Below the pieces are notes generated by a model. That model had not been told where the DNA came from and ran no database searches. It saw only the letters and a list, made by a program, of their open reading frames with translations. A stretch of DNA of 64,000 nucleotides, taken from Alphaproteobacteria bacterium. GTDB taxonomy: Bacteria; Pseudomonadota; Alphaproteobacteria; UBA6615. Both the position numbers and the translations under genes were made by a program. Shown here one piece after another: positions 1 to 10,630 of this stretch (position 1 is the stretch's first letter; each line of letters begins with the position of its first letter). The stretch spans positions 62,001-126,000 of the forward strand of contig JAALLF010000008.1 in the NCBI GenBank assembly GCA_011087645.1. Reading direction: 5' to 3'.

Positions 1-1171
1 TATCGCGGGCTTCACCATCCAGCAGTTTGGTGGCTTTCTCAGTTAGAGGAAGCGGCCGTTCTCGGCAATAAAACAACGCGGTTTCAGCCAACTCATTGAG
101 GTTTTTAGCGCGTTCCTTCAACCCACCAATGCCCGCCAACAAGCGTGTCTTCGCCGCTTCATCGACCGGTGCGCCCAATAATTCCGCAACGATCGGCAGG
201 ATAAGCGCGACCAAATCACCGTCATTGCTTTCGCGAATATAGTGTCCATTCAGGTTGGTCAGCTTGTCCATATCGAAGCGCGCCGGCGCGCGACCGACCG
301 CCGATAGGTCGAACCATTCAATGGCCTGTTCGGTGGAAATAATCTCGTCATCGCCATGGGACCATCCCAGGCGCAAAAGATAATTGCGCATCGCCGCCGG
401 CAGGATGCCCATATCGTGATAGGCCTCGACCCCCAACGCGCCATGGCGTTTCGACAATTTGGCGCCGTCGCTGCCATGGATCAGCGACATATGGGCGAAT
501 TCCGGCACCTGCCATCCAAGCGTTTCAAAGACATGGTATTGCCGAAAGGCGTTGTTCAAATGATCGTCGCCGCGAATGATATGGGTCACCCCCATATCGT
601 GATCGTCGATCACAACGGCGAGCATATAGGTCGGCGTGCCGTCGGGCCGCAGGATGATAAAATCATCGAGATTATCATTGTCGACCCGTACCTCGCCCTG
701 GATCAGATCGGCGATCACGGTTTCGCCCTCGACCGGCATCTTCACCCGCACCGACGGCGCGACATCGGCCGACGCATCGGCGGGGTCGCGGTCGCGCCAG
801 CGCCGGTCATAGAGGCGGGTCCGGCCCTCGGCGCGTGCCGCTTCGCGCATTTCCGTCAGCTCTTCTGGCGAGCAATAACAATGATAAGCCTTGCCCTCGG
901 CCAGCAACTGCTCGGCAACGGCAACATGACGGTCGAAATTCTGCGACTGGAATACAGGTTCGCCATCGTCTTGCAGGCCCAGCCAGTCAAGTCCGGAAAT
1001 AATCTTCTCTACCGCGTCTTCGGTCGAGCGTTTACGGTCGGTGTCTTCGACGCGCAGCCGATAGCTGCCGCCATGATGGCGTGCATACAGCCAGTTGAAC
1101 AAAGCCGTGCGCGCACCGCCAATATGCAGATAGCCGGTGGGCGAGGGCGCGAAACGTGTAACGACCGTCAT
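1..1171 (-). CDS. gltX: Glutamyl-tRNA synthetase, 5' part (3' end outside window)
   Basis: Class I aminoacyl-tRNA synthetase that charges tRNA-Glu in the cytoplasm. Translation from the ATG at 1171 gives [21 protein letters not shown], the classic GlxRS N-terminus with the HIGH-type signature as HIGG. Further on come the RGDDHLNN block and the KMSKS-type motif as AKLSKRHG. About 390 codons are present and the frame is still open at base 1, so only the C-terminal anticodon-binding region is missing. It is divergent from the SDR gene at 1269, with a 97-base intergenic region. Proximity to comEC and lexA is a common alphaproteobacterial arrangement. Whether it is the GltX1 or GltX2 paralogue (some alphaproteobacteria have two and use one for Glu-tRNA-Gln) cannot be decided here. 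Confidence 0.96.
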   Translation of the reverse strand, partial: MTVVTRFAPSPTGYLHIGGARTALFNWLYARHHGGSYRLRVEDTDRKRSTEDAVEKIISGLDWLGLQDDGEPVFQSQNFDRHVAVAEQLLAEGKAYHCYCSPEELTEMREAARAEGRTRLYDRRWRDRDPADASADVAPSVRVKMPVEGETVIADLIQGEVRVDNDNLDDFIILRPDGTPTYMLAVVIDDHDMGVTHIIRGDDHLNNAFRQYHVFETLGWQVPEFAHMSLIHGSDGAKLSKRHGALGVEAYHDMGILPAAMRNYLLRLGWSHGDDEIISTEQAIEWFDLSAVGRAPARFDMDKLTNLNGHYIRESNDGDLVALILPIVAELLGAPVDEAAKTRLLAGIGGLKERAKNLNELAETALFYCRERPLPLTEKATKLLDGEARD

Positions 1172-1268
1172 GGTGGGTAAAAACCTTCCTTGAAGCGCGT
1201 TCCCGTATGGCCTCCCGGTTGCGCGGCGTCAAGTTGGCGGTGCCGCCCTCGACCTATACGATGCGCCC

Positions 1269-2033
1269 ATGAGCGAGTCCAAGATCGACCTTTCCGGACA
1301 AAATGCCGTCGTCACCGGCGGCGCGGCCGGCATGGGCCTTGCCATTGCCCAGCGGCTGGCCGCCTCGGGCGCTAATGTCTGTATTTGGGATCTCGACTGG
1401 GACGCCATTGACCAAGCGGTCGCGGAAATTTCTGCCGTCGGCGCCGGAACGGCTTTTGGCGCGATCGGCGACGTTTCGGATCCGGATGGGGTCGAGGATG
1501 CCCTAGCGGTAACCCGCGAACGGTTCGATAGTATCGAGATTGCCATTAACAATGCGGGCATTTCCGGCCCCAACATTGTGAGCTGGGAATACCCGGTTGC
1601 CGATTGGCAGGAGGTTATTGCCGTCGACCTGGTCGGCACCTTCCTGGTCAGCCGCGCGGTAATCCCACTGATGCTGAAAAACAGCTATGGCCGCATCGTC
1701 AATATCGCCTCGGTGGCGGGTAAGGAAGGCAATCCCAACGCCTCGGCCTATTCCGCCGCCAAGGCCGGGGTCATCGGGCTCACCAAGTCCCTGGGCAAGG
1801 AGCTGGCGGCGACCGGCGTCCTAGTGAACTGCATCACGCCAGCCGCTGTCCACACCGCCATTTTCGACCAGATGACCCAGGAACATATCGACTATATGCG
1901 CTCGAAAATTCCCTTGGGCCGGTTCGGTCTACCCGAGGAGGTCGCGGCTATGGTCGCCTGGCTGTGCTCGGCGGAATGTTCGTTCAGCACCGGCGCCGTA
2001 TTCGACCTATCGGGTGGCCGGGCAACCTACTGA
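1269..2033 (+). CDS. SDR-family NAD(P)-dependent oxidoreductase
   Basis: Classical short-chain dehydrogenase/reductase of 254 residues. It has the Rossmann glycine motif TGGAAGMG near residue 16, NNAG near 92, the catalytic Ser in NIASVAG, and YSAAK (YxxxK) around 155-159. The C-terminus ends FDLSGGRATY, as in FabG-like/3-oxoacyl or sugar-alcohol dehydrogenases. The substrate cannot be told from sequence. It sits between gltX (divergent) and comEC (same strand, 70 bases downstream), two genes often adjacent in this lineage, so it is probably an accessory insertion. Family call firm, substrate unknown. Confidence 0.9.
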   Translation: MSESKIDLSGQNAVVTGGAAGMGLAIAQRLAASGANVCIWDLDWDAIDQAVAEISAVGAGTAFGAIGDVSDPDGVEDALAVTRERFDSIEIAINNAGISGPNIVSWEYPVADWQEVIAVDLVGTFLVSRAVIPLMLKNSYGRIVNIASVAGKEGNPNASAYSAAKAGVIGLTKSLGKELAATGVLVNCITPAAVHTAIFDQMTQEHIDYMRSKIPLGRFGLPEEVAAMVAWLCSAECSFSTGAVFDLSGGRATY

Positions 2034-2103
2034 AATTTATCCACATCCCACGACGCCCCTAGCCGTGCGCAGTCGGGCCTGACCGGCTAACCTCGCATGC
2101 GCG

Positions 2104-4242
2104 ATGACTGTGCGAACCACATGGAGCACACCCGATAGGTTACGCGCCAACCGCTTTGGATGGGTGGGGGCGCTGCGCGAAACCCTAATCGCGGAGCGCG
2201 ACCGCTGGATATTGTGGTTGCCGGTCGCTTTGGGCATCGGCATCGCGATCTATTTCTCGCTCCCCAACGAGCCGGCCCAATTTACCGGACCAGTGGTCAT
2301 GGTCGTCGCCGTCGCGATATTAGCTTTGGCCTTACGGCAATTTCACCTGCTGGTGCCGGCGATCGCGCTAGTCGCGATGGCTTTGGGTTTCACCGTCGCC
2401 CAGTGGCGTACCCATGATGTCGCCGCGCCGGTCGTCGCCGAGGAGCTTCGCCACCACGTTGTCACCGGAAATATCGTCGCCGCCGAGCCGCGCGGCAGCC
2501 GGTTTCGCATTACAGTCGACGTGGGGCGTATCGCAGGCCTCGCAACCCCAGACACGCCGGCGCGCGTGCGGATCACCGCGTCGGCGGGCCAGTATGGCGG
2601 TGTGCGCCCCGGCCAACCCGTGACTGTCCGCGCCACCCTGCGCCCACCGCCAGCGCCGGCATTACCCGGCGGTTTCGATTTTAGGCGCATCGCCTGGTTT
2701 AAACAGCTCGGCGGCATCGGCTTCGCCACCGGGAACTTTGCCTCGGATACTGCCGGTACCAGCACCGGCCGTGGGCAGTTGGCAACACTGTCTGATTTGG
2801 TTCAAACCACACGCCAGAGCATCGCCGAGAGAGTCCGCGCGGCCTTACCCAATACACCAGGAGCGGTAGCTGCGGCACTAATGGTCGGCGAGCGGGGCGC
2901 CATCCGGCCTGAGATCCGCGAGGCCATGCAAAAATCCGGTCTGGCGCATCTGTTGGCCATATCGGGCCTGCATGTGGGACTTGTCGCTGGGTTCGTGTTT
3001 TTCGCGCTACGCGGCAGCATGGCTGCCTGGCCAAACCTGATATTGCGCTACCCGGTCAAGAAGTGGGCGGCGGCGGCGGCCCTGTCGGCGGCCGCGGTCT
3101 ATCTGGTGCTGGCCGGCGCCACCGTGCCAACGCAACGGGCCTTCATCATGACCGGGCTTATCCTGATCGCGGTGATGCTCGACCGGCGGGGCATTTCCAT
3201 GCGTCTGGTAGCCTGGGCCGCAGCGCTGGTTTTGCTCATCCGGCCCGAGGCCTTCCTCAGCGTCAGTTTTCAAATGTCCTTCGCCGCCGTCATCGGATTG
3301 GTCGCGGTCTATGAGGTGGTCGGCGACAAGTTCCGCCGCGCACTGGGCGATCGCGGTTTCGGCTATCGGGTCGCGGTTTATCTGGCCAGCATTTTGCTCA
3401 CCACAATCGTGGCCTCCCTGGCGACCGCGCCCTTCGCAGTCTTTCATTTCAATCAGTTCGCTACCTATTCGGTAGTCGCCAATTTGCTCGCCATCCCGAT
3501 CGCCGCATTCTGGGTAATGCCGCTTATTGTCGTGTCGCTAGTGCTAATGCCCTTTGGTCTCGAAGGCGCGATCATGCCACTGCTCGGCATTGGTATTGAA
3601 CTCATCATCGCAATAGCCAGCGAAGTGTCGTCATGGCGCGGCGCCAGCCTGAATGTCGCGGCGCCACCGGTCATCGGCCTAACCCTGGCCGTGGCCGGCG
3701 GCTTGTGGCTGGCGTTATGGCAAACCCGTTGGCGTCTTGCCGGCATACTGCCTATCGTGCTGGGTCTGCTATCGATTTCCGTCACCCAGTCCCCCAATGT
3801 TTTGGTCAGTCCCGACGGCAGGCTCACCGGCGTCCTGGGCCAGAACGGCGTGCTTCTCGTTTCCAGCGCGCGGGCGCAGAGCTTTGTGCGCGACCAATGG
3901 ATACGTCGAACGGGCGCGCGTGATTGGCGCGCTTATCCGCGGCCGGAAGAGGGTAATGTCGCGGGTATGCAATGCGATCTCACCGGCTGCCTATTCCATG
4001 ATGGCGCGCGGACTATCGCCTTCGTCCACGAGGCCCACGCCTTCCCGGAAGATTGTCGCAGCGCCGATGTGGTGATTGTCCGGTTCACCGCGCCGCGCGA
4101 TTGCACGGAGCCGTCGGTCATCGTCGACCGGCGCGCGCTTATCCGCAATGGCAGCCACACGCTGTTCTGGTCAGACAGTAGCGATATTGTCGTCGAGAGC
4201 TCGAAGCGCGCGGCGGAGCGCCGTCTGTGGCTACAGAACTAG
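2104..4242 (+). CDS. comEC: ComEC/Rec2-family DNA-uptake channel protein
   Basis: Multi-pass inner-membrane protein of 712 residues. In competent bacteria ComEC forms the channel that brings single-stranded DNA into the cytoplasm. An N-terminal hydrophobic region and a soluble OB-like section (DUF4131 type, roughly residues 90-220) precede the competence domain with its hallmark [12 protein letters not shown] near 280-295, then many membrane helices to about residue 570. The last 140 or so residues are soluble. I see no HxHxDH metal motif of the metallo-beta-lactamase domain found in full-length Bacillus-type ComEC, which fits the shorter alphaproteobacterial form. Its stop overlaps that of convergent lexA in one CTAG (4239-4242). 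Whether the cell is competent is unknown. Confidence 0.88.
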   Translation: MTVRTTWSTPDRLRANRFGWVGALRETLIAERDRWILWLPVALGIGIAIYFSLPNEPAQFTGPVVMVVAVAILALALRQFHLLVPAIALVAMALGFTVAQWRTHDVAAPVVAEELRHHVVTGNIVAAEPRGSRFRITVDVGRIAGLATPDTPARVRITASAGQYGGVRPGQPVTVRATLRPPPAPALPGGFDFRRIAWFKQLGGIGFATGNFASDTAGTSTGRGQLATLSDLVQTTRQSIAERVRAALPNTPGAVAAALMVGERGAIRPEIREAMQKSGLAHLLAISGLHVGLVAGFVFFALRGSMAAWPNLILRYPVKKWAAAAALSAAAVYLVLAGATVPTQRAFIMTGLILIAVMLDRRGISMRLVAWAAALVLLIRPEAFLSVSFQMSFAAVIGLVAVYEVVGDKFRRALGDRGFGYRVAVYLASILLTTIVASLATAPFAVFHFNQFATYSVVANLLAIPIAAFWVMPLIVVSLVLMPFGLEGAIMPLLGIGIELIIAIASEVSSWRGASLNVAAPPVIGLTLAVAGGLWLALWQTRWRLAGILPIVLGLLSISVTQSPNVLVSPDGRLTGVLGQNGVLLVSSARAQSFVRDQWIRRTGARDWRAYPRPEEGNVAGMQCDLTGCLFHDGARTIAFVHEAHAFPEDCRSADVVIVRFTAPRDCTEPSVIVDRRALIRNGSHTLFWSDSSDIVVESSKRAAERRLWLQN

Positions 4243-4928
4243 TAAGCGCGGACCAGGCCCACCAACTTGCCCTGTACTTCCACCTGGTCGGGCCCAAAAA
4301 TCCGCGTTTCATAATCCGCGTTGGCGGGTTCCAAAGCGACCGAATTGTGGCGCTTGCGCAACCGCTTGAGGGTCACTTCCAGGCCTTCGACCAAGGCCAC
4401 AACGATGGTGCCGTTATCGGCATTGTCGGCGCGCTCGATGACCACCGTGTCGCCATCCAGAATGCCGGCCTCGACCATCGAATCGCCATCGACTTCCAGG
4501 CAGTAATATTCGCCGCGACCGACCAAGTCCCCGGGGACGCCGACGAACCGGGTCGGATCGCTGAGCGCCTCGATCGGCGTGCCGGCCGCTATACGCCCCA
4601 GCAGGGGTAGTTGGATCGACGATTTTCCATCGCCGGCGCTCTCGGCCTTGCGTGCCGCGCCGCCGCCTTCGATCACCCGCGGCGAGAATTTTTGACCGGC
4701 ATGCACAGACACATCGTCGGGCAGGCGCAGCACTTCCAACGCGCGGGCCCGATGGGGCAGGCGGCGGATAAATTCGCGTTCCTCCAGGCCGGTGATCAGG
4801 CGATGGATGCCCGATTTCGACTTCAGGCCCAGCGCCTCTTTCATCTCGTCGAAAGAGGGTGACACCCCGGTCTCGTCGAGCCGTTGATTGATAAAGACCA
4901 GCAGTTGGTGCTGTTTGCGCGTCAACAT
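4239..4928 (-). CDS. lexA: LexA SOS repressor
   Basis: Repressor of the SOS regulon with RecA-stimulated self-cleavage. The 229-residue protein has the N-terminal winged helix-turn-helix ([10 protein letters not shown]..., residues 1-65) and a C-terminal S24 peptidase fold. The Ala-Gly cleavage bond is in RIAAGTP (A115-G116), the catalytic serine in GDSMVEAG (S150) and the catalytic lysine in VTLKRL (K188). The roughly 45-residue linker is longer than in E. coli LexA, as usual in alphaproteobacteria. A GTTC-N7-GTTC box lies 78-92 bases upstream of the start, so autorepression is expected. It lies downstream of moeA on the same strand but has about 150 bases and its own operator in between. 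Confidence 0.97.
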   Translation of the reverse strand: MLTRKQHQLLVFINQRLDETGVSPSFDEMKEALGLKSKSGIHRLITGLEEREFIRRLPHRARALEVLRLPDDVSVHAGQKFSPRVIEGGGAARKAESAGDGKSSIQLPLLGRIAAGTPIEALSDPTRFVGVPGDLVGRGEYYCLEVDGDSMVEAGILDGDTVVIERADNADNGTIVVALVEGLEVTLKRLRKRHNSVALEPANADYETRIFGPDQVEVQGKLVGLVRAY

Positions 4929-5005
4929 GTATCTATGTCCCCCGGATCACGCGGTAATGTCACCGTGACCACAACATATAGAACAAACCAAAAACATTCA
5001 CACAT

Positions 5006-5020
5006 GTTCTAGTCCTGTTC
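5006..5020 (+). promoter_or_regulatory. SOS box (LexA operator) of lexA
   Basis: The sequence reads GTTC-TAGTCCT-GTTC, an exact match to the GTTC-N7-GTTC direct-repeat SOS box characteristic of alphaproteobacterial LexA. It lies in the gap between moeA and the lexA start. A degenerate copy (GAAC-N7-AAAC, that is GTTT-N7-GTTC on the other strand) is at 4981-4995, closer to the start, and may be a weaker second site. Confidence 0.85.
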
Positions 5021-5077
5021 TCAGGGGTCGTCAAGATAAAATGGTTTTTGGGACCTTAAACGCGGATTGTCTCGCTC

Positions 5078-6292
5078 TTATGCCCCGATAAGGCCGCCGC
5101 CGAGCGCGATGTAGGATACGGTCTCCCCGGCCTTGGCCGCCGGTGCATGGGGCGCGCGCACCACCAGACAGTCGGCCTGGGCGAGCCGCGAGAACATGGA
5201 ACTGTCCTGCACCGGGAACGGCGTGGCGACTCGGTTGCCGTCGCCGTCTTGGGCCAAGGTGGCGCGCAGATAATCCTCGCGGCGGTCGTTTTCTTTCAGA
5301 TCGACGCCCAAAATCGCGCTCTCCAAGCGGGGTTCCACATCGGCAATGCCGAGCATGGTGGCGAGCGCCGGCTTGAGGAACAGCGCGCCGCACACCATTG
5401 AAGAAACCGGATTACCTGGGAAGCCCAGCATCGGCGTCTCAGCCAGCCGACCGAAAATCAGCGGTTTACCCGGGCGCATGGCGATCTGCCAGAAATCGAC
5501 CTGCAGGCCCACATCGCCCAATGCCTCCTGGACTAGATCATGCTCGCCGACCGAGGCGCCGCCGGTGGTAACTAGAATATCGGCGCCTTGAGCACCTGCA
5601 GCATGGGCGCGAATCGACTCTAGATTGTCGGCGGCGATGCCCAGGGTCAGCGGCACGCCCCCGGATGCCCGCACAAGCCCATCCAGCGCGAAGGTGTTTG
5701 AACTGACGATATCCGAAGGTCCGGCCTCTTCGCCGGGCAGAACAATTTCATCGCCGGTGGCCAGCAACGCCACGCGCGGCTGACGTCGCACCGCGATCCA
5801 CGGCACATTCATCGCCGCGGCCAAGCCGATGTCGCGGGCGTTCAACACCCGCCCGGCTTTCAGCAAGACATCGCCGGCCGCGAAATCCAATCCGGCTTTG
5901 CGCACATAGCGCCCGGCCGCGACGCCTTCCTTGACAATCACCCTATCGCCGTCGCGCTCGGTATCCTCTTGGATGACAATGGCGTCGGCGCCAGCAGGCA
6001 GAGGCGCGCCGGTGAAGATGCGCACCGCCGAGCCTTCAGTGACTTCACCCGCGAAAGGCGAGCCCGCCGGCGCGGCGCCGATGACGTTGAGGCTGGCCGG
6101 CACTTGGGCAACGTCGGCCGCGCGCACCGCATAGCCATCCATCGCCGAAACCGCCTGGGGCGGTTGAGTGCGCCGCGAGGCGATGTCTTCGGCCAGAACC
6201 CGGCCCAACGCCTCGTTCAGTCCAACCTGTTCAGCCGGCATCACGGGCAAATCGGCGAGAATACGCTGGCGGGCTTCGGCGACCGGGATCAT
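5078..6292 (-). CDS. moeA: Molybdopterin molybdenumtransferase MoeA
   Basis: Inserts molybdate into adenylylated molybdopterin, the last step of Mo-cofactor synthesis. I take the ATG at 6292 (MIPVAEARQRIL), giving 404 residues, the usual MoeA length. The open frame runs further upstream but those residues are not MoeA-like and overlap moaC. Visible motifs are MDGYAVRA, the TGDEIV stretch, VTTGGASVGEHDLV of the MoCF-type domain, and GFPGNPVSSMV. The start is 10 bases after the moaC stop, so it is translated as part of the trpGDC-moaC-moeA operon. It is functionally linked to the molybdoenzyme at 58.3 kb. Confidence 0.95.
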   Translation of the reverse strand: MIPVAEARQRILADLPVMPAEQVGLNEALGRVLAEDIASRRTQPPQAVSAMDGYAVRAADVAQVPASLNVIGAAPAGSPFAGEVTEGSAVRIFTGAPLPAGADAIVIQEDTERDGDRVIVKEGVAAGRYVRKAGLDFAAGDVLLKAGRVLNARDIGLAAAMNVPWIAVRRQPRVALLATGDEIVLPGEEAGPSDIVSSNTFALDGLVRASGGVPLTLGIAADNLESIRAHAAGAQGADILVTTGGASVGEHDLVQEALGDVGLQVDFWQIAMRPGKPLIFGRLAETPMLGFPGNPVSSMVCGALFLKPALATMLGIADVEPRLESAILGVDLKENDRREDYLRATLAQDGDGNRVATPFPVQDSSMFSRLAQADCLVVRAPHAPAAKAGETVSYIALGGGLIGA

Positions 6293-6302
6293 CGGCTGCG
6301 CC

Positions 6303-6797
6303 TCAGTCGGCCCGGAAGTCGCCGGACTTGCCGCCGGCTTTGTGCACCAGCCGCACATCGGTGATGGTGGTGCCCCGGTCGACCGCCTTGACCATGTCAT
6401 AGACGGTCAGCGCGGCCACAGTGGCTGCCGTCATGGCTTCCATCTCGACCCCGGTCTTGCCGTCTACTTTCACCGTGGCGTTGACGTCGACGGCGTCGCG
6501 CGCCGCATCGACGGTAAGTTCGACCTTGATCGAGGTTGGACTGAGGGGATGGCACAGCGGAATCAGATCGGACGTACGCTTAGCCCCCATGATGCCGGCG
6601 AGCCGGGCGACCGACAGCACGTCGCCTTTCTTGACCGCGCCGTCGACGATTAGCGCGATAGTTTCGGGCTGCATCAACACGGTGCAGCATGCGGTCGCGG
6701 TGCGCACGGTAATCGCCTTGTCCGAGACATCAACCATCGCCGCTTGGCCCTCGGCGTCAAGATGGCTGAACTTGGGTTCTTGCTTGCCGGCCATCAC
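6303..6797 (-). CDS. moaC: Cyclic pyranopterin monophosphate synthase MoaC
   Basis: Catalyses cyclic pyranopterin monophosphate formation with MoaA in molybdopterin synthesis. At 164 residues it matches the family length. It carries the family-defining [16 protein letters not shown] near the N-terminus, LIPLCHPLS in the middle, and the catalytic region [10 protein letters not shown]...[10 protein letters not shown] near the C-terminus. There are two adjacent ATG codons at the start and the second is equally possible. It overlaps the end of trpC by 4 bases (ATGA type), showing translational coupling. Confidence 0.96.
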   Translation of the reverse strand: MMAGKQEPKFSHLDAEGQAAMVDVSDKAITVRTATACCTVLMQPETIALIVDGAVKKGDVLSVARLAGIMGAKRTSDLIPLCHPLSPTSIKVELTVDAARDAVDVNATVKVDGKTGVEMEAMTAATVAALTVYDMVKAVDRGTTITDVRLVHKAGGKSGDFRAD

Positions 6798-7597
6798 ACG
6801 TTCTCCGGCATTTCCAGCAATTCACGCACCGCGCCGGAAATATCGTCCTGGCGCATGAGAGATTCGCCGATCAGGAAACAGCGCGCGCCAGCCAGCGCCA
6901 TACGATCGAGATCGTCGCGGGTGAACAACCCGCTCTCGCAGACCAGAACCCGATCGCTCGGCACCAACGGCGCCAAGGCCTCGGTGGCCGCAATATCCAC
7001 TTCCAGGGTTTTCAGATTGCGGTTATTGACCCCGACCAGATCGGCGTCGAGGCGCAAGGCGCGCTCCAACTCGCCGCCGTCATGGACTTCGACCAGCACA
7101 TCCATGCCCCACTGGTGGGCGCTCGCGGCCAGTTCATCGGCTTGGGCATCTTCCAGCGCCGCCATGATCAGCAAGATGCAATCGGCGCCCAGCGCGCGCG
7201 CTTCCGGCACCTGGTACAGATCGACCATGAAATCCTTGCGCAGAGCGGGCAGGGACACCGCGCCCCGGGCGGCGACCAGATCGGCGTCACTGCCTTGGAA
7301 ATAGGGCGCGTCGGTCAGCACCGACAGGCACGCCGCGCCGCCGGCCTCGTAGGCGCGGGCGATCGACGGCGGATCAAAATCGGCACGGATCAGCCCCTTG
7401 CTGGGACTGGCTTTTTTGATTTCGGCAATGAGGCCGAAGCCACCCGCTTGAGCGCGCGCGGTGAGCTGCTTAGCAAAACCGCGCGGCGCTTCGGCACTGC
7501 GCGCCGCTGCCTCCACATCGGCCAAAGGCCGGTTGGCCTTTTGGGTGGCGACATGCTCGCGTTTATCGTCGCAAATCTTGGTAAGGACGTCGCTCAC
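6794..7597 (-). CDS. trpC: Indole-3-glycerol phosphate synthase
   Basis: Fourth step of tryptophan synthesis: ring closure of carboxyphenylamino-deoxyribulose phosphate to indole-3-glycerol phosphate. A TIM barrel of 267 residues. Visible are the catalytic lysine segment [13 protein letters not shown], the second lysine in [22 protein letters not shown], and the phosphate-binding FLIGESLMR near the end. It is monofunctional, with no fused TrpF. It overlaps trpD by 4 bases upstream and moaC by 4 downstream. Confidence 0.97.
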   Translation of the reverse strand: MSDVLTKICDDKREHVATQKANRPLADVEAAARSAEAPRGFAKQLTARAQAGGFGLIAEIKKASPSKGLIRADFDPPSIARAYEAGGAACLSVLTDAPYFQGSDADLVAARGAVSLPALRKDFMVDLYQVPEARALGADCILLIMAALEDAQADELAASAHQWGMDVLVEVHDGGELERALRLDADLVGVNNRNLKTLEVDIAATEALAPLVPSDRVLVCESGLFTRDDLDRMALAGARCFLIGESLMRQDDISGAVRELLEMPENV

Positions 7598-8655
7598 GCG
7601 CTGCCCTCCGCTTCGTCCGGCATTTCCCGGTTGGTGATCTCGATCAAGCGGTGCAGCGTGTTTATCGCCGCGCCGCTATCGATGGCCTGGGCCGCCAATG
7701 CCGCGCCAGCCGCCAGGTCTTCGGCCTTGCCGGCGACGATCAGCGAGGCAGCCGCATTGAGCACCACGATATCGCGGAACGCGCCCGGCGCACCGCTGAG
7801 CATGTCGCGCATGGCCGCGGCGTTATGCTCGGAATCGCCACCGCGAATATCGTCGAGGCTCGCGGTCGTCAGACCAGCATCGGCCGGCGTCACCTCGAAG
7901 GTGCGCACCACGCCGTCTTTGAGCTCGGCCACATGGGTCACCCCGGTGGTGGTCATTTCATCGAGGCCGTCGGCGCCATGGACCACCCAGGCGCGCTCGA
8001 GCCCGAGATTGGCGAACACATGGGCCAGCGGCTCGACCCATTGGCCGGCAAACACGCCGACCATCTGGCGGCTGACCTGCGCCGGGTTCGACAAAGGCCC
8101 CAGAATATTGAAGATCGTGCGCGTGGCGAGCTCGACCCTGACACCACCAACGTTGCGCATAGCGCTATGGTGGCGCCGCGCCATCAAGAAGCCCAGATTA
8201 TTCTCCCAGATGGCTTCGCGCACCAGCGAGAAGTCAGCGTCAATATTGACACCCAAGGCGGTCAACACATCGGCCGCGCCGGTTTTCGAACTCAGCGCCC
8301 GGTTGCCGTGCTTGGCCACCGGCACACCGCAAGCGGCCACAACAAAACTCGCCCCGGTCGAAACATTGAGTGTGCCCTTGGCATCGCCGCCGGTGCCGAC
8401 AATATCGATGGCGTCGGCCGGCGCTTCCACCGCATGAGCCTTGGCCCGCATGATCCGCGCCGCGCCGGTAATCTCGTCGACGGTCTCGCCGCGTACCCGC
8501 AGCGCCATCAAGAACGCACCGATCTGCGCCGGGGTCGCGTCGCCGGACATGATGATGTCGAAGGCCGCCTCGGCCTGGCCTTGATCCAAGGTCTGACCGT
8601 CGGCGACGAGCCCGATCAGCGCCTTCAGGTCACCCATATCGCCATCGGCGCTCAT
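7594..8655 (-). CDS. trpD: Anthranilate phosphoribosyltransferase
   Basis: Transfers phosphoribosyl from PRPP to anthranilate. The 353-residue protein shows the PRPP-binding [14 protein letters not shown] and the [21 protein letters not shown] block, both diagnostic, plus GPLSNPAQ. It is not fused to TrpG. Its start overlaps the trpG stop and its stop overlaps the trpC start, by 4 bases each. Confidence 0.97.
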   Translation of the reverse strand: MSADGDMGDLKALIGLVADGQTLDQGQAEAAFDIIMSGDATPAQIGAFLMALRVRGETVDEITGAARIMRAKAHAVEAPADAIDIVGTGGDAKGTLNVSTGASFVVAACGVPVAKHGNRALSSKTGAADVLTALGVNIDADFSLVREAIWENNLGFLMARRHHSAMRNVGGVRVELATRTIFNILGPLSNPAQVSRQMVGVFAGQWVEPLAHVFANLGLERAWVVHGADGLDEMTTTGVTHVAELKDGVVRTFEVTPADAGLTTASLDDIRGGDSEHNAAAMRDMLSGAPGAFRDIVVLNAAASLIVAGKAEDLAAGAALAAQAIDSGAAINTLHRLIEITNREMPDEAEGSA

Positions 8656-9281
8656 AGGGCCACCATTTCGCCGGCCCGGCTTTCCGTGCCATGGCCTTCG
8701 ACCGATTTGCCGGTCGCCAATTCGATGAAATTGGCCAGCAAATCATGACCGGCCAGGGTGGCAATGCTTTCGGGATGAAACTGCACGCCGTGAACCGGCA
8801 ATTCCTTATGGACGATCCCCATGATCAGCCCATCGGCGGTTTCCGCCGTCACGGCCAGCGCGTCGGGCAAAGTCTGCGCGTCGACAACCAGCGAATGATA
8901 TCGCGTAGCGATCAGGGGATTGGGTAGGCCCTGAAACACCTCTTCGCCCTTGTGGCGGATATCGTCGGTCTTACCATGCATGGGCACCGGCGCGCGGATG
9001 ATGTCGCCGCCAAATACCTGCCCGATGACCTGATGGCCCAGGCACACGCCGAACACCGGCACGCTTTGCTCGGCCGCGCGCGCAACCAGATCGAGGCAGA
9101 TACCGGCATTGTCCGGTACGCCCGGTCCCGGCGAAATAACGATGGCTTCCGGCGCCAAGGCCAGCGCGTCCGCGACGCTGATCGCATCGTTACGCCTGAC
9201 ATCCGCCTCAACGCCCAATTCACCCAGATAGTGAACCAGGTTATAGGTGAAGCTATCGTAATTATCGATTAGCAGAAACAT
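8652..9281 (-). CDS. trpG: Anthranilate synthase component II (glutamine amidotransferase)
   Basis: Class I glutamine amidotransferase that supplies ammonia to TrpE. At 209 residues it begins [19 protein letters not shown], typical of TrpG/PabA. The nucleophile lies in [11 protein letters not shown] and the catalytic His-Glu in VQFHPESI. It is the first gene of trpGDC-moaC-moeA. Its partner trpE is about 1.4 kb away behind an opposite-strand gene, so this operon needs its own promoter in 9282-9466. I found no Trp-rich leader peptide there. It could also serve PabB. Confidence 0.95.
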   Translation of the reverse strand: MFLLIDNYDSFTYNLVHYLGELGVEADVRRNDAISVADALALAPEAIVISPGPGVPDNAGICLDLVARAAEQSVPVFGVCLGHQVIGQVFGGDIIRAPVPMHGKTDDIRHKGEEVFQGLPNPLIATRYHSLVVDAQTLPDALAVTAETADGLIMGIVHKELPVHGVQFHPESIATLAGHDLLANFIELATGKSVEGHGTESRAGEMVAL

Positions 9282-9466
9282 TTCAATCAGTTATACGTTG
9301 TTTCTAATAATTCAAGGGAAATACGCCCGCAGGCGGGGAGCCGACTTATATCAGCGATATTACAGCCAGGAAAGCGACGGCCCACCAGGAAATTCAGCTT
9401 GGCGCGTCCGAATCTGTCATAAACATGCCCGATTGCAGGCTGAGCCTGATTGGGTAGGGTCGGCGA

Positions 9467-10534
9467 ATGCGAAATTCCGCTGTAAATTATGGCCCGGTTA
9501 GTGTGACTTCAGGACCGCGTAAACATAAACAACACCGCCGCAAACGCGTCCCGGTTCGCGCCGCTATGGGGTTTTGGCGCACGCCGACCGGCCGGGTCGG
9601 CGCCGGTATTGTGGTGTTGGCAATCCTGACCGCCGTCATCGGCTTCAACCATCGCGCCAGCCGAGAGGCGCTGTCCGCGACGCCACCGTTAGCGAGTGCG
9701 GCACTAAGCGACAAAATACTAGAGCCCGATCTACCAGCGCCAGAAATTCCCGCAGAACCCAAGCCGGCGCTCTCCCTCGACCCCGGCGCCCGGGTCCCGG
9801 CAACCCAAGCCTGGTTGGAAAACGCGGTCGCCGCGGCGGCGCCCGATGGACGGCCGATGATCGCCGTGGTGATTGACGATGTCGGACTTGACCGGCGCCG
9901 TTCGCGCCGCGCCATGGCGCTACCGGCGCCGGTGACCATCGCACTGATGGCCTATGCCGACGACGCGCGGGACCAGGCCGCGGCGGCGCGGCGCGGTGGC
10001 CATGAACTCCTGGTTCATCTACCCATGGAACCCGGCGACGAAGGCGAAAACCCCGGGCCGAACGCCCTGCTGAGTGATTTACCGGAGGGCGAGTTTGCCC
10101 GCCGGCTCGAATGGAACCTCACTCAGTTCGCCGGCTATGTGGGCGTCAACAACCATATGGGCAGCAAGCTCACCAGCGACCCGGTCGCACTGGCGCCGGT
10201 GATGGCGGCGTTAAAGCAACGGGGACTGATGTTCCTCGACAGCCGCACCACCAGCCAAACCAAGGGCCTCGCAGTGGCTCAACGCTTTGGCGTTCCCGCC
10301 GTCGAGCGCAACGTGTTCATCGATCACGACGTGTCACCGATTGCCGTGCGCACCGCGCTGGTCCGCGCCGAGGATCTGGCCCGACGCAACGGCTTCGCCA
10401 TCGCCATCGGCCACCCCAAGGACGTCACCCTGGATGCCCTGGAAGAATGGCTACCGGAAGTCCAAAGCCGCGGCTTCGCCGTGGTGCCGGTGACCGCCAT
10501 CGTGCGCCATATCGGCGACAAAGGTAAATCCTAG
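9467..10534 (+). CDS. Divergent polysaccharide deacetylase family protein (YibQ/DUF610-like)
   Basis: The 355-residue protein has a basic N-terminus, one membrane segment (GAGIVVLAILTAVIGF, about residues 45-60), an Ala/Pro-rich linker, then a C-terminal divergent deacetylase domain from about residue 125. That domain contains PMIAVVIDDVGLDRRRS, ELLVHLPMEP, NNHMGSKLTSD and FLDSRTT, which are hallmarks of the divergent polysaccharide deacetylase (YibQ) family. It is probably anchored in the inner membrane with the domain in the periplasm. The role is unproven; the family is linked to envelope polysaccharide turnover. It is inserted opposite to trpE and trpGDC, which are usually contiguous. Confidence 0.85.
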   Translation: MRNSAVNYGPVSVTSGPRKHKQHRRKRVPVRAAMGFWRTPTGRVGAGIVVLAILTAVIGFNHRASREALSATPPLASAALSDKILEPDLPAPEIPAEPKPALSLDPGARVPATQAWLENAVAAAAPDGRPMIAVVIDDVGLDRRRSRRAMALPAPVTIALMAYADDARDQAAAARRGGHELLVHLPMEPGDEGENPGPNALLSDLPEGEFARRLEWNLTQFAGYVGVNNHMGSKLTSDPVALAPVMAALKQRGLMFLDSRTTSQTKGLAVAQRFGVPAVERNVFIDHDVSPIAVRTALVRAEDLARRNGFAIAIGHPKDVTLDALEEWLPEVQSRGFAVVPVTAIVRHIGDKGKS

Positions 10535-10543
10535 AACCGTACC

Positions 10544-10630
10544 TTAAGTCTTCTCGATCCAGTAATTCACCAAGGCTGTGCCGGCGAAGGCGGCGTCGAT
10601 ATCTTCGATCAATTGTTCGATGGCGGACAC
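10544..10630 (-). CDS. Possible small ORF (28 residues) after trpE
   Basis: Downstream of the trpE stop on the same strand, a GTG at 10630 opens a 28-codon frame, VSAIEQLIEDIDAAFAG..., ending YWIEKT before TAA at 10544-10546. The peptide looks helical and acidic rather than random, and it is not an overlap of the neighbouring gene. It could be a tiny protein or the remnant of a longer gene cut when the deacetylase gene was inserted. I recognise no family. Confidence 0.25.
   Translation of the reverse strand: MSAIEQLIEDIDAAFAGTALVNYWIEKT

Noticed and set aside
356..1180. 274-codon plus-strand frame at the left edge
   Set aside because: It is antisense to gltX, whose motifs are unmistakable on the minus strand.
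5078..6400. Longer moeA starting upstream at 6400
   Set aside because: The additional 36 residues overlap moaC and are not MoeA-like; the ATG at 6292 gives the normal N-terminus.
7082..8748. Long plus-strand frames opposite trpC and trpD
   Set aside because: trpC and trpD are certain on the minus strand; the opposite frames show no protein-like motifs.
9282..9466. Tryptophan attenuator/leader peptide upstream of trpG
   Set aside because: The short frames reading toward trpG contain no Trp codon run and I found no alternative hairpin set with a T run.
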